Below, piece by piece: positions 1 to 9,720 of a stretch of 49,880 bases of DNA (its first letter is position 1; every line of letters starts with the position of its first letter). Under the pieces are notes generated by a model. The model had not been told where the DNA came from and ran no database searches. It saw only the letters and a program-made list of their open reading frames with translations. Made by a program: the position numbers and the translations under genes. This DNA comes from Larix sibirica (Eukaryota; Streptophyta; Pinopsida; Pinales; Pinaceae): positions 1 to 49,880 of the forward strand of contig NWUY0304045239.1 of assembly GCA_004151065.3 (NCBI GenBank). Reading direction: 5' to 3'.

Positions 1-1340
1 ACACAGCCGCCCGCCTAGAAGAGCCGCTCGCTCCATAGTGTTGTCACACAAGATAAGCACGCCGCCTGCTGGCCGGGCGAATCGAAGTTCTCTCCCGGTC
101 AACCGTCCACCCAGTTAAGTGCAAACACAGTGGAATCACGCTTAGCGAACGCTCGCTGCTGGCTGGTGTGCCTCCTGCCCGTCGACGAGGAAAGAGCGAC
201 AAGGTTCAGATTCGAAATGATTACTGCTTGCAGCATGGGAGCTGATCACCCAACGACTCTCTGGGAACAATGGCAAATAATATCCCGATAACGGAAACCA
301 TAGAGGCTGTATCGGCGAGATCCAACGGTGAACAACTAGATTCCCCAAAAGAAAACCCCGGCTGGAAGTCTGAGGACCTTTAGTACCCCTGAAAAAACCT
401 CCCCAGCAACCAGCGCTTCGCGCCAAGCAAGACCGCGTCCCTTCATCCATGTCCCTTCATCCATTCAATAGGGCCTTTTCATTCCAATTAATTCCCATCA
501 AATTCCCTGAGCTAGCTCACAGCCCTGAGCATATAAACACAGCCCTGAAATGCAGGCGGGGCAAAATAAAGTGCCTTACAAAGACCCAGGAAAGCCAAGG
601 AGATAAGGCCAACCATGGCCCTTATTTGACGAAGTATTTCTAGAACATAGGTAAATTGGAAATTAAGTGTTTCTTTTTTGTATTGATCTCTCCCATTTCG
701 GTCACTAGCCGGGTATCGTTGTGCATAAGGATAAAAAATCCATAACACTATTCCACGCGATTGCTCTTTTTAGCCCCTAAATAAAAGGTAGTAAAGTAAG
801 CGAATACTTCGTTACAGAAGTCCCGGGCTTTAACTGTAGCAAATAGGTGCGCCCTTACACGTTACAGAAGGCAGGGAAAGGTCTCCATCCCAACCCGGTA
901 AGACCTTTCAGGACCTTACCTACCTTCGCCGCTATCTCAGGTAAGTGATAACCTTCCCCGAGCTACGAGGATAACCTTATCTAATAGAATAGTCGTCGCA
1001 CGGCGGGAAAAACACCTGGCAACACGGCAGAAGCCTAAATGAATAGATGATCAATAAGGTTATACCGTGCATGCAACTTCAATCAATAAGGCCAGAATGC
1101 AACTACTGCTACTGCTTGCTCGCTATAGTGAGGTGAGCCGTAATTCACCAATTCTGTGCTATACTAGATGACAGAATTTGCCGTAATTCTGGCACAAATT
1201 GAATTTAGGTAGGCGGAGATAAAGAAGTACCAAGCGTGAGCGAGCGAGAAACCGCCAGCCTTCCATATCTAGTCGATCAAGTGATAAAGCATCATTAATT
1301 CCATTTTTGCATATCCATTTTTACATTGATTCTAATATAT
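1..1340. other. rps2 upstream non-genic sequence
   Basis: No recognisable gene. The longest open frame here, about 100 codons on the minus strand near 142-450, has no motif I know. The 11-bp word cgttacagaag occurs twice about 50 bp apart (near 809 and 860). The phrase aatcaataaggc recurs in variant form at about 1048 and 1081. Around 1149-1201 there is a loose inverted pair (caattctgtgc and gcacaaattg). No tRNA-like cloverleaf or intron domain was seen. Confidence 0.6.
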
Positions 1341-1345
1341 TACTC

Positions 1346-1425
1346 TCTATCCATATATAGATTGAGACTCATGGATATATACCTATAGATAGATATGGAT
1401 ATAGATATAGATATACGTAGCTAAC
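1346..1425. repeat. GATATA-type microsatellite upstream of rps2
   Basis: An AT-rich tract built from variants of ggatat/gatata and atagat runs to within about 30 bp of the rps2 start codon. The cleanest part, at about 1390-1416, repeats a six-base unit. It probably arose by slippage. Its closeness to the start puts it in the likely 5' leader or promoter region of rps2, but I see no recognised mitochondrial promoter motif in it. Confidence 0.7.
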
Positions 1426-1451
1426 CACCTGAGCCAGCTCGAAAGAGGACC

Positions 1452-2120
1452 ATGTACAATCCCCCCAGTTTGGTTCTTCAAAAATCACCGAGTACGAACG
1501 CACATCTGGGCCGTCGGGTCGCCGCTCACCATTCCGAAGTATATATATACGGTTCCAGAAATGAAATTGCTATTCCCGATCCAGACAAGACACTGATTTG
1601 TTCACGAAACGCTTGTAATTCCATAGGATCTCCCATTCGTGAAAAAGGCCTGTTATTATTCGTAAATACCAATGCGTTATCCGATGATATAATGGAACAA
1701 ATGGTGACGAAAATTGATCGGAGCTGTATAAATGATTATCAATGGAGGATCGGGGGTTTTTTGACCAATTCTTCGAGTATGCATCTATTTCCGATTCCGA
1801 GAAAGATCCGTCTTTCACGTTCGAGAAATAGGAAGATCAATTTTTTTGGAGGATCCGGCCAACAACCAGATCGTGTAGTAATAATGAATGCAGATAGGGA
1901 GTCCTCGGTCATACTTGAAGCTGATCGATTGCAAATACCTATCGTATCTTTGGTGGATTCGAATATCCCATTGGGATTATATAGAGGAATAACTTATCCC
2001 ATTCCAGCGAATGATTCTATACAGTTCGTATATCCATCTTGTAATTCGATCACGAAAACAGTTCCTCCTGAACGGGGAAAAATGCGATGGATGAAGGAGG
2101 GGAGAACGACTCATCGATAA
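1452..2120 (+). CDS. rps2: mitochondrial ribosomal protein S2
   Basis: Encodes protein S2 of the small mitoribosomal subunit, 222 residues, close to the usual length of the S2 core. Family landmarks are readable: STNAHLG (residues 14-20) followed by RVAAHH, the KTLIC/RNAC region (46-55), WRIGGFLTN (98-106), and the conserved C-terminal block DRESSVILEADRLQIPIVSL (148-167) followed by VDSNIPLGLYR (168-178) and YPIPANDSIQFVY (182-194). Many Pro and Ser codons sit where plant S2 has Leu or Phe (S12, P13, P42, S51, S57, P61, S78, P195, S196, S199, P205, P206), as expected for unedited plant mitochondrial DNA. The ATG at 1452 is chosen because it lies just before the conserved N terminus. An Ile/Arg/Ser-rich stretch at residues 107-127 is less conserved. 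No introns, and no neighbouring gene close enough to form an operon. The frame is intact, so it is probably functional, though edited transcripts would be the proof. Confidence 0.93.
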   Translation: MYNPPSLVLQKSPSTNAHLGRRVAAHHSEVYIYGSRNEIAIPDPDKTLICSRNACNSIGSPIREKGLLLFVNTNALSDDIMEQMVTKIDRSCINDYQWRIGGFLTNSSSMHLFPIPRKIRLSRSRNRKINFFGGSGQQPDRVVIMNADRESSVILEADRLQIPIVSLVDSNIPLGLYRGITYPIPANDSIQFVYPSCNSITKTVPPERGKMRWMKEGRTTHR

Positions 2121-2454
2121 ACTTATTCCAATGATAATTACCATTGCATGCACCAATCTACAAGTCAATGAAGATCGGTCGAGTGGTGCCAGTTGGAAAT
2201 GAGTGTCTGTCTATGGATTGAACAAGATTCCCCATTTGGTTGGAACACTGCTGGTTCGTTTCTAATCGTGGTGGTCGGTACACAGCGGCCAACGTCCCTC
2301 CCGACTTACTCGATCTTATCTTTCATCTTTCCTCGATCTTATCTTTCATCACCAGTATATTAACCTTTTTATCCATCAAGAGCATAATAGGTAGAGCCCG
2401 TCGGGGGTGTAGTTTCATCATTTCCAGATCGTGAGCGTGATTTAGTCCCTTATG
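2121..2454. other. rps2 downstream flank
   Basis: Non-genic sequence after rps2. It contains a short direct duplication at 2309-2350 and no recognisable gene. The 64-codon open frame at 2240-2434 is Ile/Ser-rich, overlaps the duplication and has no family signature. No clear stem-loop 3' end for rps2 transcripts was identified. Confidence 0.5.
2309..2350. repeat. 19-bp direct repeat, period 23
   Basis: The phrase ctcgatcttatctttcatc occurs at 2309-2327 and again at 2332-2350 without mismatches, separated by 4 bp. It is a local duplication of the sort scattered through the window. Confidence 0.9.
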
Positions 2455-2790
2455 ATCGTGATGCAGTTCCTATACGATGCAGTGATCGAGAGCCAGATCC
2501 AGATCAGGATTCTAGTTACCGGGTTATAGCTCGAGCAGCAGTGCCAGTACCAGCTTCCCCGCCAGACAGATCGAGACCCAGAAGCAGAGACAGTAGAGCC
2601 AGCATCAGGAGCAGTAGAAGAGCCACCATTAGTACCAGTAGTTGAAGTTGACCGAGTTTAACGAGAAGCAGTAGATCCAAAGCCATAACCTCCAGATCGC
2701 ATTGACGTTTATCCAGTCCCATTCATTGGGGATCCATATCGAGCAGATTCATATCGAGTCGGACTAGAATCTATAAACCGAGCGGAGGTA
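2455..2790 (-). repeat. triplet-periodic Gly/Ser/Thr island A
   Basis: The plus strand is dominated by words such as gatcgagacccag, gcagtag, agcag and ccagta. Read on the minus strand, one frame gives a Gly/Ala/Ser/Thr-rich text with recurring GST, TGT and AGST words, broken by at least one stop near 2660. Another frame of the same strand gives a spurious Leu-rich open frame (2516-2722). The codon-like periodicity without a maintained frame suggests a decayed triplet or minisatellite repeat, or a relic of a low-complexity coding sequence. The same texture reappears in islands B to F. No function is assigned. Confidence 0.65.
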
Positions 2791-3194
2791 TAAGTGGAGA
2801 TTTTATATAAACTGATGCTGTGGGCTAAGGAGCTGGATCAACCGTAACAAGCTATTATGATGCCTGATGACATGGCTGACCTATGTTTATCCTAGTAGAG
2901 CCTCCATTATTAAGCAGTATAGTCAAACCATTCTGTCATTTTCTTACATAGTGAAAACCTGCTTGCCTTCATTTATTTGAATACAATGGTGTAACACTTG
3001 CCTAATAAGATGGATGAGTTATAGATTAGGAGGTCAATGTTATCTTTTTTACTGCTCATTAGAAAAAACTTACTTCCTGTAGCTGCATATATTTTGCTTT
3101 GCATCTCATAAGTTTTTACGACCTCGGGTTTACAAAGTAAAAGTAAGGGTTTAAATATTGCATTTCCAGTGTATTGTTCGAGCTCACCACTTTT

Positions 3195-3212
3195 TGGCGC
3201 CGTTGCCGGGGA
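3195..3212 (+). other. LTR retrotransposon primer-binding site (tRNA-Asp type)
   Basis: The 18 bases tggcgccgttgccgggga match the complement of the 3' end of plant tRNA-Asp (ending in GGCGCCA). This is a primer-binding site used by many plant Ty3/gypsy elements. Its position, a few bases after a plausible LTR end and about 350 bp before gag, fits. It is perfectly preserved although the adjoining gag is broken. Confidence 0.88.
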
Positions 3213-3561
3213 GGTGCTAGGTTATAGGATAAAGTTGCTTTCCTGTAAATCCAGTAGAGTTAGTGAGAGCTACCTTTCTTAAATCCCCATAAAATAGAAA
3301 AAAAGTCCATTCTTTGGTGCATGCCTAGAGCTAGGGACAGACTTGGAAAGTTTATACCTCATACCCCTAGTTCCTGTGAAGCTGGTACAAGCAGTCAAGC
3401 AAGAAGGACAAAGGGAGGACTGTGAAACAGAGGTTCAACTCTATTTTTGGGATTTATATAATCTTGCTGAATTAGAAGCTAGTAACCCTCAAACCCCTTC
3501 TGAGCACCCAGAAGGTCAGATTGCAGATACTAATAAGATAAATAATATTGCTTAGATAAAC

Positions 3562-4065
3562 ATGGCTGAAGAAGAACAACAGGAGAACTATGAGTTCCCA
3601 ATCCGAGAGTCCACTGATTTAGCTCCTATTAAGAATATAAACCCCGCTGCCTTGCCTAATTTTCGTGGACTTGCTACTGAGGACCCAGATACCTTTGTAT
3701 TTTCATTTTAAGTAGTCTGTCAGACCTATGACTACCTTTAAGATGCCCATAAATTGAAACTATTCCCTTCCACTCTGAAGGATGCAGCCCTAAGGTGGTT
3801 CATGAGTCTGCAAGCAAATAGCATAGAGACATGGGAGCAGATGAAGGAAACCTTTATGGATAAATATAGGGATTACTGCAAATCTAAGGATACGAGAGAA
3901 GAAATATTTATAATGACACAAGGATATAATGAGTCACTGGAGGACTTTTAATAAAGATTCCAGCTCAGTTATAAACGAGCTCACACCTGTACCTTATATG
4001 AATATTCCCTTCAACTTGTGCTTCTTCGAGGAGTGAGATAATAATATATAAAGGGAGTTTATGAC
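3562..4065 (+). pseudogene. gag: Ty3/gypsy gag remnant, N-terminal half
   Basis: Gag forms the nucleocapsid-like particle in which retrotransposon RNA is reverse-transcribed. From ATG 3562 one single frame reads the typical plant gypsy sequence: acidic start, LPNFRGLATEDPDTF, the retrotrans_gag core KLFPSTLKDAALRWFMSL (from about 3757), ETWEQMKETFMDKY, and RFQLSYKRAHTCTL. The frame contains in-frame stops at 3709, about 3739, a TAA pair at 3949-3954 and another TAA pair at 4039-4044, but no visible frameshift. The two TAA pairs sit where the family usually has two Glu codons, so single G-to-T changes would explain them. It cannot be expressed. The C-terminal half is absent here; a C-terminal gag half of the same kind of element lies on the minus strand at about 14.73-15.47 kb. 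Confidence 0.9.
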
Positions 4066-4109
4066 TCGCTATGAGACACATGCATTGATAAAAAAAGAAG
4101 TAAAAATTG

Positions 4110-5300
4110 CAGCTCGTCTACTTCAAATTTTGTATTATTATTGTGTAAGCACTTGTACCTAGTCGTGCTGTTGTAGAATAAGAATGTTATTCAATAATAG
4201 TTTTTCCTAATTTTGTATTTTCATCTTATATAGAGAAATTGGAAACAAAGAGATGGTGCTTGTGAAAACCTTGAAATAAGGTAAGACAAGATAATCTTAT
4301 CATTGTGCACAAATGACTAGAGATAGGTCAATGGGACTAGAGAATACAACCAGTTGACATCGAACTATGGGAGTGTCTAGATCACTCCTAAATGCTAAAA
4401 TGATAGCATCAAAAGGGATATAGATGACAACATGAAGAAAGAAAAGAGCATTCTCAAAACTGAACTGCAATTCAAAACCCTAAATGTAGGGGAACCACTA
4501 TTTAGTCTCAATGTTGGAAATAGAAGTAGACGTGGAGAAGGAAGAAAAGGCCTCCTTGTCATGATCTATCATTGTGAAGGAGTTAATGCAAAGCTTTATA
4601 ATGTCCCCTGGATAGTGCCTAGGGTTGAAGGGGCTTTATTCGGTGACCCGGGGAGGAACAGATATGCATGAGGTCCTGCTCTACCAATGGCAAAAGCTAA
4701 TGCAATAATATACAGGCGGTTCATTTAATAATTCTTTATTGCCCCCAATAGAGAATAAAAGCATTAAATCAGTAAATCCTTAAATAGAGGAAAAAAAACA
4801 AGAGGCATATATATATAAAAGAAGGATTCTAGACAGCCAGCTATAATAAGGTGATAAGCACTTATTAATCCCCGACCTCACTAGAAGGCAGCCCCATATA
4901 AAGGAGCTACCATATAGATTGGCCCTACTATTATAATAATTCCCCTTTCTATATAATAACTTGGTTTCAATTACGGCATGGACAGAAGGCATACACCGAG
5001 CGAGGTTCTCCATTTCTCGAATGCGGGATGAGGCGGGCAAAGAAGTGGTGCTCCGGTAATACAAGGCACGCAGGCAGTGATGCTCCGCTGGACGGGGGCC
5101 GTGATGGAAGAGGATGGACCAACTCCTGTGGTTGCATCGCCATTTCCAGGCTATTTGAAACCCGTTGGAATAATGACGAACGGAAGAGTCTACGCCCACT
5201 AGGGATTTTGACTAGGGAACATATCTCCACCAGATATATTTTGTGGTTGCACTTCCTCCCACCCGCATCTAGTGCAGTTCAGCCTCGTTAGTTATTAAAT
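4110..5300. other. non-genic stretch after gag fragment
   Basis: No recognisable gene. Two open frames of about 80 codons (4432-4671 plus) and 139 codons (4780-5199 minus) show no known motif. The first begins in purine-rich sequence that could be decayed retrotransposon or nuclear DNA. The second crosses an AT-rich tract with a (ta) run near 4808-4820. Confidence 0.5.
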
Positions 5301-6420
5301 AAAAGGGTGGGCTGCTCCTTTTTAGGTAGGCTATACCGTTCCTCTGTAATCCTCAGAGATACCTCGACTATACGGACGGGCTTTTTGTATCAGTAAGCAC
5401 TTCTGTGTATACCAGCAACTATAGCACTGGGCCTTATACTTCCCGGTGGGATTAATTAGTTTGGGTGGGTGGTTTATCTAATAAAATATGATCTCTATGC
5501 GATTTTATAAGTCCCTCTGGTACGGTGGTTTATAATGGGCATCTTTTATCATATATATTTATAGAGTTCAGTTGATCACTAATCTCCTTGAGCTAAGATA
5601 ATATAAGATATAATTCCTACAATACAAATACATAATAGTTTTTAATTCCTATACCTACACTTATAACTTTCTATTTCTTAATCCTTTATATCTCCTACTC
5701 TATCTTACTTATCATACTTCCTACTTTTACTAATAACTAAAAGGAAATAAAGCTGGGGAGGTTCGTACCTCATCACATCGCCCCCCGTAGGTCGGCTCAA
5801 GGTTCGTCACTTCTATACTCACCCCTTATTATTATATATATAAACCTAAATACTATACATAAGAGTTCCTACTTTTATAAAAATACCATACTAACATGAT
5901 GAGGGGTGAGGTAGCACCCCCTGCTGTGTATGGCTGTCTAAGCTATATCTTTTATTAAAGATATTGGGGTTATCCTTATATATATTGGGGTAAAGGGTGT
6001 ACTTATTGATGATAATAAGTTAGCTGGCCATTTGAAAATGGGTTTAGGGTCAAAGTAACAGGTCCTCTGTATTTGAAGATTTATTATAAGTCAACTTGAT
6101 AACTATTATTCTAGTAAGTAGCTAAAGAGGAATACCTAAAGATACTTTGATTTAATGAACTAAAGTATACTTTCTAGCTCCTAACTATATATAAACTGAT
6201 AACTAGGAGTCAAGTTCCCACTACTATAGAGACTAAATATATCCTAACTCTATAAACAAATATTACTAGCTCTTTATTAATTATATAATCTTCTTTCTAC
6301 AATTAATAAATAGAACCAATAAAATATATTCCTACTGATCTAATACTGATTTATACTTCTAATACTAAGATAATAAACCTCCTTCATAAATATGGTAGTT
6401 AATAAAGCTATTCATTGCTG
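5300..6420. other. AT-rich ORF-poor stretch
   Basis: Strongly AT-rich with many ta-steps and almost no open frame above 60 codons. The interior word gttcgtacctcatc (5761-5774) is shared exactly with 31961-31974. Otherwise I see nothing: no tRNA, no coding motif. Confidence 0.55.
5761..5797 (+). repeat. dispersed repeat 'gttcgtacctcatc', copy 1
   Basis: The first 14 bases are identical to 31961-31974. Similarity continues weakly for about 20 bases in both copies (C-rich, then a cgt-ggtcg core). Short related words (cgtacctcat, catacctcatcgtgg) are concentrated at 42.9-43.15 kb, so this is a small dispersed family. Confidence 0.6.
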
Positions 6421-7870
6421 ACTATAAAGTGTGTTTCTCCGGGTCTTGTATTCAGGGGTGGTTCCCTACTGTCCCACCCCACTAGCCTTTTTGCTTTTAC
6501 TAGCCCAGCGGATCATACATTAATTCTCGTACGTTGGCATCCGTAGCAACTCGATCTACTTTAGCAACCAATAATAAATATCCTTATTTACCGATAGGGA
6601 ATATGATCGGTCGAATCTACCCATACGCTTCCTTAGCTTCAGGGAAGGGTATAGAGCGGGTAACTACTCCACCCGAAAGTATATCCCCAACAAGCCCTAA
6701 CCAGCAAGCTCATAAGCAAGCCCGAGAGAACCCAGCAAGCAAGCATTCGAACTAAGGCAAGTACTAAAACTCTATCCTTTTGGCAAGCACTCGACTTGGC
6801 AGTATAAAATCAATTTCTTTCCTAATTTGCTGTTTTTTAGCCGAAATAAACCCACAAGATCCAAGCCTTAATCCCCCTCTTCGGGGCAGTGACCATCCGA
6901 TCTTACTCCCATCGATTCAATATAACTTGACCTTATTTGGTGGCATTCGCACTGCTTCTTCTGCACCTCCTTTGAGTTGCGATCCCTCATATTCAATACA
7001 CCACCGGAGTCCTTTCACGCTATCGACCTTTTCGGCCTTCCTTTTACGTCCAATCCCACACCTATTTATTTGGCTATTTCCAAACCTGGCCTGCCTTCCC
7101 GAACAAAAACCGATTCCGCACCTGTGGATTCGGGACACTTCAATAATTCCTATCTGTCCGACCTGCTGGTAGGCCCCATCCGGAGCCTTAAAAAGGACTG
7201 GCCGGAGAGACTGATTCTAGAGCACACCCTGCTGCCTCTCTAGCTACCTTTGTCTCTACCTCCGTTGCTTTAGCAGGTACTTTATTACTTTGCTACTGCT
7301 TTTTCTCGGTCATCTGGAACTGTACGAAGTCATAGGTCATAACATTTAATATGCTGTTAGTGAGACTCAATCAACAGGCTCTTCCTCTGGATCATTATAA
7401 TAATACTTTTTACCCCTATAACTATAATTCGGAACTGGAACAGCACCTATAGGGGCCAAAGCCGGAACATCTGTACAAGCTACCCGGGAAATATCGTGGT
7501 ATTGCACTTCCTTGGTGGAGCTACTTCCTTTATATTATCTTCGGCCTGCCTGCCTCTCTTATAAACCTGCCTTGTTAGTGCAGGTCTTGGTATGACTTGG
7601 TTAGTAATGGTTATGGTAATTCTTTCCTACTAACTTACTGGTCTTGGTTAGTGCAGCTCTTGGTATGACTTGCTCCCGTATATGTATCCTGGTAAGTCTA
7701 TTTATCCCTGACCTAGTTAAGATGAACCTTACTAACCGGTAAAGACCTTTCCTTGGAGAGGCATATTTTTATCGCCACTTATAACTGTGAAATTGACCCG
7801 GTCACTAGACTTATCTCTTCTATTTACGCACCCGTATTCTGCCGCACCTCCATCCAGAAATGAAAGTATC
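6420..7870. other. non-genic, cytosine-rich plus strand
   Basis: Several overlapping open frames of 60-130 codons occur here (for example 6780-7172 plus), all Pro/Ser/Leu-rich without recognisable domains. They reflect a pyrimidine-rich plus strand. Near 7580-7680 the phrase cttggtatgactt occurs twice about 80 bp apart, a degenerate local repeat. Confidence 0.5.
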
Positions 7871-7876
7871 TATCAA

Positions 7877-7962
7877 TTAAAGTATCTGTATCTGTATCCT
7901 TCCCTTAAAGTACCAATCTTATCCTCCCTCTAAAGTACAAATCTTTATCCTTCCCTTAAAGT
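7877..7962. repeat. imperfect tandem repeat, about 26 bp unit, three copies
   Basis: Three units each start with ttaaagta or taaagta and end with tatcctycc(t)c, at about 7877-7904, 7905-7930 and 7931-7955, followed by a fourth unit start (ttaaagtta). Units differ by small substitutions and length changes. Confidence 0.75.
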
Positions 7963-8010
7963 TAACGCACGTGAATGCATTTATATACGTGTATATCGGT
8001 ATATTTATAA

Positions 8011-8034
8011 GTAAACGTTACTGGTAAACGTTAC
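8011..8034. repeat. 11-bp repeat, period 13
   Basis: gtaaacgttac occurs at 8011-8021 and 8024-8034 with no mismatch. The word also contains the small palindrome aacgtt. Confidence 0.85.
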
Positions 8035-8063
8035 AGGACCGGCTTTCCTCGAGCTTAAGATAT

Positions 8064-8168
8064 TGGGCTATTCTCATGTTACTGCTTCTTTCCTCGTGAT
8101 GCGCTATGGGTTACGAAACATTTCTACTATTATATTCCTCGAGAGCTGGGCTATTCTCATGTTACTGC
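8064..8168. repeat. 22-bp direct repeat pair
   Basis: tgggctattctcatgttactgc occurs exactly at 8064-8085 and 8147-8168. Each copy is preceded by ttcctcgag (at about 8045 and 8136) with different spacing. It is therefore a duplicated segment of about 90 bp that has since diverged between its conserved ends. Confidence 0.85.
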
Positions 8169-8446
8169 GAGCTAGGCACTGACCTTTTTTCCCACTTCAA
8201 TGGCACAACCATGGATGACTGGCTATCCAAAGCAGCTGGGCATGAGAGCAGAGGGTAGCGGTAGTATACTATCTATAGAGCAACTATAATGGGTAGCAAG
8301 GGGCTATGGTCTGCGAAAGGCTCATGAAAGTTAATGGGTAGTTCGGGCCTATAGCCGGCGAGTGAGTTGGGTGCTTCTTTACAATCCCCGCTGGCAGGAG
8401 TTACTAAATATTCTAGATTTACCTAGCACCAGCACTAGCACCAGTA

Positions 8447-8486
8447 AAGGTTTATACATCCATCCAGAAGGTTTATACATCCATCC
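8447..8486. repeat. 19-bp repeat, period 21
   Basis: aaggtttatacatccatcc occurs at 8447-8465 and 8468-8486. Just upstream lies a short run of agcacc/actagc triplets (about 8425-8445) similar in texture to the Gly/Ser/Thr islands. Confidence 0.85.
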
Positions 8487-8489
8487 CCA

Positions 8490-8980
8490 TCCAGTTGGAA
8501 CCCATAGCAAACGATCATCGAATGACAGCTTGCTTAACGTGTTCGGAGTATGTTGAGTGCATCCATACAGAAGGAAGGTTCCGGCCATAAAGACTCATAC
8601 AGTCGGACAAGCTTGAGCGATCCAGAGAAAGAACCTTTCCAGGCAAGCTGCCCTGCCTTACCCCATCTCGATGCGATATTGAACGGATTGACTTACCACC
8701 TGCCACATTACTGCTTGACGCACAACCTAGCCTACTATGGAGGATTTGTTGGGATAACATAATGCTAATCCATGTTTTACACGGCCAAGTTAAAACATCG
8801 TTTGTTAAGTCGTGTCATTTGGAAGAGTTAAGACCCAGTGGGACTGGAATGCTTGAATGGCTGGAGGGAGGGCTGGATGGAATGGATAAGCCTAAGGGTC
8901 AGTGCCTTGTAAAAGTGGTAAAAGACCCTAATAAACCTAAGTCACGCATGGTAAATTAAGTAAGCAAAGGTTTTGACTTT
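8490..8980. other. non-genic stretch
   Basis: Open frames of 65-81 codons exist on both strands (for example 8762-8959 plus), none with a recognisable domain. No conserved RNA gene is seen. Confidence 0.45.
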
Positions 8981-9005
8981 ATTTCTCTATTCCCACCCAA
9001 CCAGA
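8981..9005 (+). repeat. 25-bp dispersed repeat, copy 1
   Basis: The 25 bases starting atttctctattcccacccaa are identical to 13635-13659 in the same orientation, 4.65 kb away. Similarity ends abruptly on the left; on the right both continue loosely with a tccaa word. It could mark the edge of a duplicated segment or a short recombination product. Confidence 0.85.
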
Positions 9006-9009
9006 TCCA

Positions 9010-9720
9010 ATAGCAATGCTAGCAGCAGAGCAAGCACCAGTATGTATTGTATATAGAGAAGATCTAAAGCTAGCAGCACCATTGAAGCTATTGAAGCAGT
9101 TGAAGGATTGCCTGCTCAACAGTAGGATAAACTGCTCGCTTGACATAAGAAGAGCGAGGAGGGCAAGGAGCCTTGTCTGGATATTTTTATTTATTATAAA
9201 GAGGAGTTCAACAGTATCCCGTAGGTCAAATTGTGGCCTACCTTAATAGAGCGGCTTAACGAACCAACTGACCTAAGAGCAGCTTAACGAAACAACTGAT
9301 CTAAGAGCTATTGGATATCCTGACTGCATGAGGAGCCCGGCAGTCTCCCGTAGGTAAGATCTCGGTCTTCCATATGCTTTTTTTTATTGCTGGCATTTTT
9401 TTGGCATTTGCTAGAGCTGGCGAGCTTGAGGAGACTTGTTATGATATTTTTATTCTTATTATTCTTTGCCTTATGACTTGCCTATCGGACCAGGAACCCG
9501 CATATTTCCACACCGCTTTCTGCACCGCTTCCCACATTGATTGGACATTAGGACCGACAGAGCCCGTAGGTCTTATCTCAGCCTTGTATATGCTATTCTA
9601 TTTTTTAGCTAGCTGACTGGCTGGCTTCTCTTACTAATGGATATTTTTATTGGAAGGAGGATTCAAACAGGAGCAAGGAGCCCTAGCAGCCTTACTACGA
9701 GCATTAGCAAAAAAGTAGTT
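9010..9720. repeat. cluster of degenerate interspersed repeats
   Basis: Three word families alternate here. First, cccgtaggt at 9218, 9347 and 9563, followed in each copy by a variant of an atctcggcct phrase. Second, ggatattttta at about 9177 and 9635, with gatatttttatt at about 9440. Third, gcaaggagcc at about 9163 and 9674. Between them is an exact-spacing tandem at 9249-9304. The first 120 bp is rich in agc/gca triplets like the Gly/Ser/Thr islands. The 80-codon open frame at 9374-9616 is a by-product of T-rich repeats, not a recognisable gene. Confidence 0.65.
9249..9304. repeat. 28-bp tandem duplication
   Basis: Two adjacent 28-bp units (9249-9276 and 9277-9304), each containing a gcttaacgaa word followed by caactga and a ctaa end, differ at three positions. 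A truncated third unit start (gagct) follows. Confidence 0.88.

Larger units (their letters stand above)
2930..4110 (+). mobile_element. Ty3/gypsy LTR retrotransposon fragment, 5' end
   Basis: Front part of a plant Ty3/gypsy element in order: a probable 3' portion of the 5' LTR (about 2930-3190), a primer-binding site (3195-3212), an untranslated leader (about 3213-3560) and the N-terminal half of gag (3562-about 4065). The upstream LTR border is not certain, because no second LTR is recognisable in the window. After about 4065 the gag match fades and pol does not follow on this strand. Plant mitochondria commonly acquire such nuclear retroelement pieces. Similar gag/pol pieces lie on the opposite strand at 10.6-15.5 kb. 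Confidence 0.8.

Noticed and set aside
142-450. 102-codon minus-strand open frame
   Set aside because: No recognisable domain, no conserved neighbour, and no ATG context evidence; length is expected by chance in GC-moderate DNA.
3000-5000. Second LTR of the 3.2-kb gypsy fragment
   Set aside because: No copy of the sequence preceding the PBS was found downstream; only one LTR end can be proposed.
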